Shown here in pieces: positions 61,698-64,000 of a DNA stretch of 64,000 bases. Location of the stretch: assembly GCF_003576455.2 (NCBI RefSeq), contig NZ_CP032869.1, forward strand, positions 2,046,001 through 2,110,000, written 5' to 3'. The stretch's first letter is position 1. Every line of letters starts with the position of its first letter. The position numbers and the translations under genes were made by a program. The notes below the pieces were generated by a model. That model made no database searches. It was given only the letters and a program-made list of their open reading frames with translations, and had not been told where the DNA came from. This DNA comes from Mucilaginibacter celer (GTDB lineage Bacteria > Bacteroidota > Bacteroidia > Sphingobacteriales > Sphingobacteriaceae).

Positions 61698-64000
61698 TGA
61701 TTAAAAAAAACTTTTATATATTTTGTATTTTCCAACTATACGCTGCTGCCTGTTTTTCACAGGGGCGCGGTAGCATGAGTGGCAGGGTGATCAACTCAGC
61801 CGACAAAGCGCCAATATCAAAAGCATTTATAAGCATTAAAGAATGGCAGCGCTCGACACTTTCTGACAAAGATGGCGCTTTTCTCTTTGCAAAGCCGGGG
61901 AAAGATCAGCGGCTGAATGTACATGTCAGCTGTGCAGGTTTCCATAACATTGACACGATAGTCATCATAAATGAAAAGCCTGTTATTCTAGTTATGAAGC
62001 CGCTACTTATTAATATCAATGAGGTAGTGGTAAACACAGGCTATCAGAAGATAAGCCCCGAACGCCTGACGGGCGCAGTATCTACAGTGAGCAGGAGTAT
62101 GATCGAACGGGTGGTGAGTACCGATGTTTTACGGCCCTTGCAGGATGTTGTCCCAGGCCTGATATTTAATCATGACCTCACCGCGGGACAAAACAGTATT
62201 AGCATACGTGGTACCAGCACAATTTATGGTAATGCACAACCATTGATTGTTGTCGATAATTTTCCGTACGATGGCGATATCTCCAATATCAATCCCAATG
62301 ATGTAGAAAGCGTTTCTGTATTGAAAGATGCCGCATCAGCTTCCATATGGGGTGCCCGTGCCGGTAATGGTGTTATCGTAATCACTACGAAGAAGGGGCG
62401 ATTGGGTTCGCCGACACAGATTTCCTTTAATTCCAACCTGACGATTGGGGCAAAACCGGGATTATTCTACCAGCCAAAAATGTCTTCCGCTGATTTTATT
62501 GATGTCGAAAAACTGTTGTTTTCTCAAGGCTATTATGATGGGCTCGAAAAAACGAGCGACCAATCACCCGTTTCACCGGTTGTCGATCTGCTTTTTAAGA
62601 CCCGGAATGGCTTGGTTACTCAGCAATCAGCCGATCAAAGTATCGCAGTCATGAAAACTAAAGACATCAGGAACGACCTGGCCAAGTACTTCTACAGAAA
62701 TAGCGTAAAGCAGCAATACTCCCTGAATATTTCGGGTGGAGGCGACAATAATCTTTATTACTTGTCAGCAGGACTTGATCGTAATCGCGAGAGCGAGGTG
62801 CGAAATGATTTTTCAAGGGTGACGGTGAATGCTTCCAATACTTTTGACTTTCTCAATCATAAATTGTCTCTCAATACTGCCTTCAATTTCGTTTACAACA
62901 AAGCTGCCGTCAATAGTAATATCAATGACCTGACCTGGAATAACGGCACTGCATTATATCCCTATGCGAGTCTCGCAGATGCCAGGGGAAACGCGCTACC
63001 GGTAGTTCGTGATTACGCCCTGTCTTTTATTAACGATCCCGCGCAACAGAAATTACTCGATTGGAATTATCGCCCGCTGGATGATCTCCGTCAGCAACAG
63101 AATTATTCCTACTCCCGGGACCTGCGGTTGCAGGGCGGATTGAAATACAAGATATTGTCCTGGCTGAATGCTAATCTGCAATACCTGTACGAGCGCTCGG
63201 AAAACAATAATGAGAACCTTCACAATGAGCAATCATACTTCACAAGGAATCTCGTTAACAGTTTTACCCAGGTTGCAGCAGATGGTAGCCTTTCCTATGT
63301 CGTTCCAAGAGGAAGCATTTTAGACACCTACAACAGCGTGCTGGAAAGTAACAATGTGAGGTTGCTGGTTAATGCTGATAAGAATTGGGATAACGTGCAC
63401 CATATTGAGTTCATGGGAGGAGCGGAGCTAAAAAGCGTCAATGTAAAAAGTGGCAATAACCGTAAATATGGTTATGATGAAGAACATGATTTAAACTCAA
63501 ATGTCGATTATGTCAATCTTTACCCTTTGTATTATAACCCGGGTTCGAAGACTAACGTCCCCAATTATATAACTAACGGGGACTTGACCGATCACTACAT
63601 TTCTTATTTTGCAAATGCAACCTATACATTCAACGACAAGTATATTGCGACAGCAAGCGGACGTGTCGATAAAAGCAATTTATTCGGTGTTAAGACCAAT
63701 CAAAAAGGAGTACCGCTTTACTCGGCTGGCTTGGCCTGGCGTATATCGAAAGAGAAATTCTATAACGTTTCATTTCTGCCCGATCTGAAGTTCAGGCTAA
63801 GCTTTGGTTACAATGGCAACATAGATAAAACGTTATCAGCATATACCACGGCTCAGTACTTTGGAAGTTCGGTTTCACAGATACGGCAGCCCTATGCGCA
63901 GATCATCAATCCACCAAATCCTGAGTTAAGCTGGGAAAGAGTTAAGATCATCAATGCCGGAATCGATTTTGCATCAAAAGGACGTCGTTTAAGCGGCTCG
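61694..64000 (+). CDS. SusC/RagA-family TonB-dependent receptor (3' end outside window)
   Basis: The visible 769 codons start at an ATG overlapping the previous stop and run open to the window edge. A signal peptide is followed by a carboxypeptidase-like domain ([20 protein letters not shown]). The TonB plug domain then shows [20 protein letters not shown], the SusC signature [20 protein letters not shown], and the first part of the beta barrel. It would import oligosaccharides or other ligands through the outer membrane with a SusD partner, expected downstream. No frameshift was seen. Confidence 0.92.
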   Translation, partial: MMIKKNFYIFCIFQLYAAACFSQGRGSMSGRVINSADKAPISKAFISIKEWQRSTLSDKDGAFLFAKPGKDQRLNVHVSCAGFHNIDTIVIINEKPVILVMKPLLININEVVVNTGYQKISPERLTGAVSTVSRSMIERVVSTDVLRPLQDVVPGLIFNHDLTAGQNSISIRGTSTIYGNAQPLIVVDNFPYDGDISNINPNDVESVSVLKDAASASIWGARAGNGVIVITTKKGRLGSPTQISFNSNLTIGAKPGLFYQPKMSSADFIDVEKLLFSQGYYDGLEKTSDQSPVSPVVDLLFKTRNGLVTQQSADQSIAVMKTKDIRNDLAKYFYRNSVKQQYSLNISGGGDNNLYYLSAGLDRNRESEVRNDFSRVTVNASNTFDFLNHKLSLNTAFNFVYNKAAVNSNINDLTWNNGTALYPYASLADARGNALPVVRDYALSFINDPAQQKLLDWNYRPLDDLRQQQNYSYSRDLRLQGGLKYKILSWLNANLQYLYERSENNNENLHNEQSYFTRNLVNSFTQVAADGSLSYVVPRGSILDTYNSVLESNNVRLLVNADKNWDNVHHIEFMGGAELKSVNVKSGNNRKYGYDEEHDLNSNVDYVNLYPLYYNPGSKTNVPNYITNGDLTDHYISYFANATYTFNDKYIATASGRVDKSNLFGVKTNQKGVPLYSAGLAWRISKEKFYNVSFLPDLKFRLSFGYNGNIDKTLSAYTTAQYFGSSVSQIRQPYAQIINPPNPELSWERVKIINAGIDFASKGRRLSGS

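Noticed and set aside
1..64000. CRISPR array, rRNA, tRNA, transposase or integrase genes
   Set aside because: No repeat-spacer pattern, no tRNA-like clover fold with a recognised anticodon loop, no rRNA-like stretch and no transposase or integrase motif were seen by eye. A covariance-model search would be needed to exclude a tRNA.

Overview
The window reads as a chromosome segment of a Sphingobacteriaceae-type Bacteroidota, most like Mucilaginibacter or Pedobacter. The evidence is the secreted proteins ending in type IX secretion sorting domains, the Wza/Wzc-type polysaccharide genes, the SusC-type TonB receptor with a TlpA-like neighbour, and the PRTRC cassette. No rRNA, tRNA, CRISPR array, transposase or integrase was recognised.

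Region 1 (1-26211) is an exopolysaccharide locus, almost entirely on the + strand. It holds outer-membrane export (4480) and chain-length/tyrosine kinase (5325) proteins, a polymerase (7617), a glycoside hydrolase (8956), four to five glycosyltransferases, a flippase (13004), UDP-glucose dehydrogenase (16339) and the initiating sugar-phosphate transferase (17848). A compact ADP-heptose module follows (rfaE1, gmhA, rfaE2, then a GT9 heptosyltransferase-like gene). Large malectin-like secreted proteins stand at both ends (379 and 23386) and share a domain. Together these would build, polymerise, export and perhaps bind or trim a heptose- and uronate-containing polymer.

Region 2 (26354-27834) is a decaying junction. 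A NarL-type response regulator has a two-base frameshift near its end, and a holin-like (DUF1469-type) gene stops matching its family at about 27830, where unrelated DNA begins.

Region 3 (about 27830-59500) is an accessory island. From left to right it holds: (a) a minus-strand operon of an Abi_C-domain protein, a zinc-ribbon/HEPN-like protein and a 1100-residue protein of unknown function; (b) ssb and a PRTRC cassette with ubiquitin-like, E2-like and E1-like genes, then a DarG-like macro-domain protein; (c) a pair of KAP-type P-loop NTPases converging on a pair of PD-(D/E)XK nucleases, one carrying a HARE-HTH domain; (d) a phage-like gene; (e) a tightly overlapping five-gene operon (49489-56561) of SIS-HAD fusion, phosphoribosyltransferase-like protein, P-loop NTPase, unknown protein and PfkB kinase, converging on an HD phosphohydrolase; (f) a secreted TPR-like protein and a small XRE regulator. 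The five-gene operon is the best candidate for an undescribed system. Its enzymes could make or modify a sugar-phosphate or nucleoside-like compound under control of an NTPase.

Region 4 (59506-64000) begins with a non-coding stretch rich in inverted repeats and a 32-residue membrane peptide. It ends with a TlpA/DUF3738 fusion translationally coupled to a SusC/RagA-family receptor that runs off the window. The right end of the island is not resolved.
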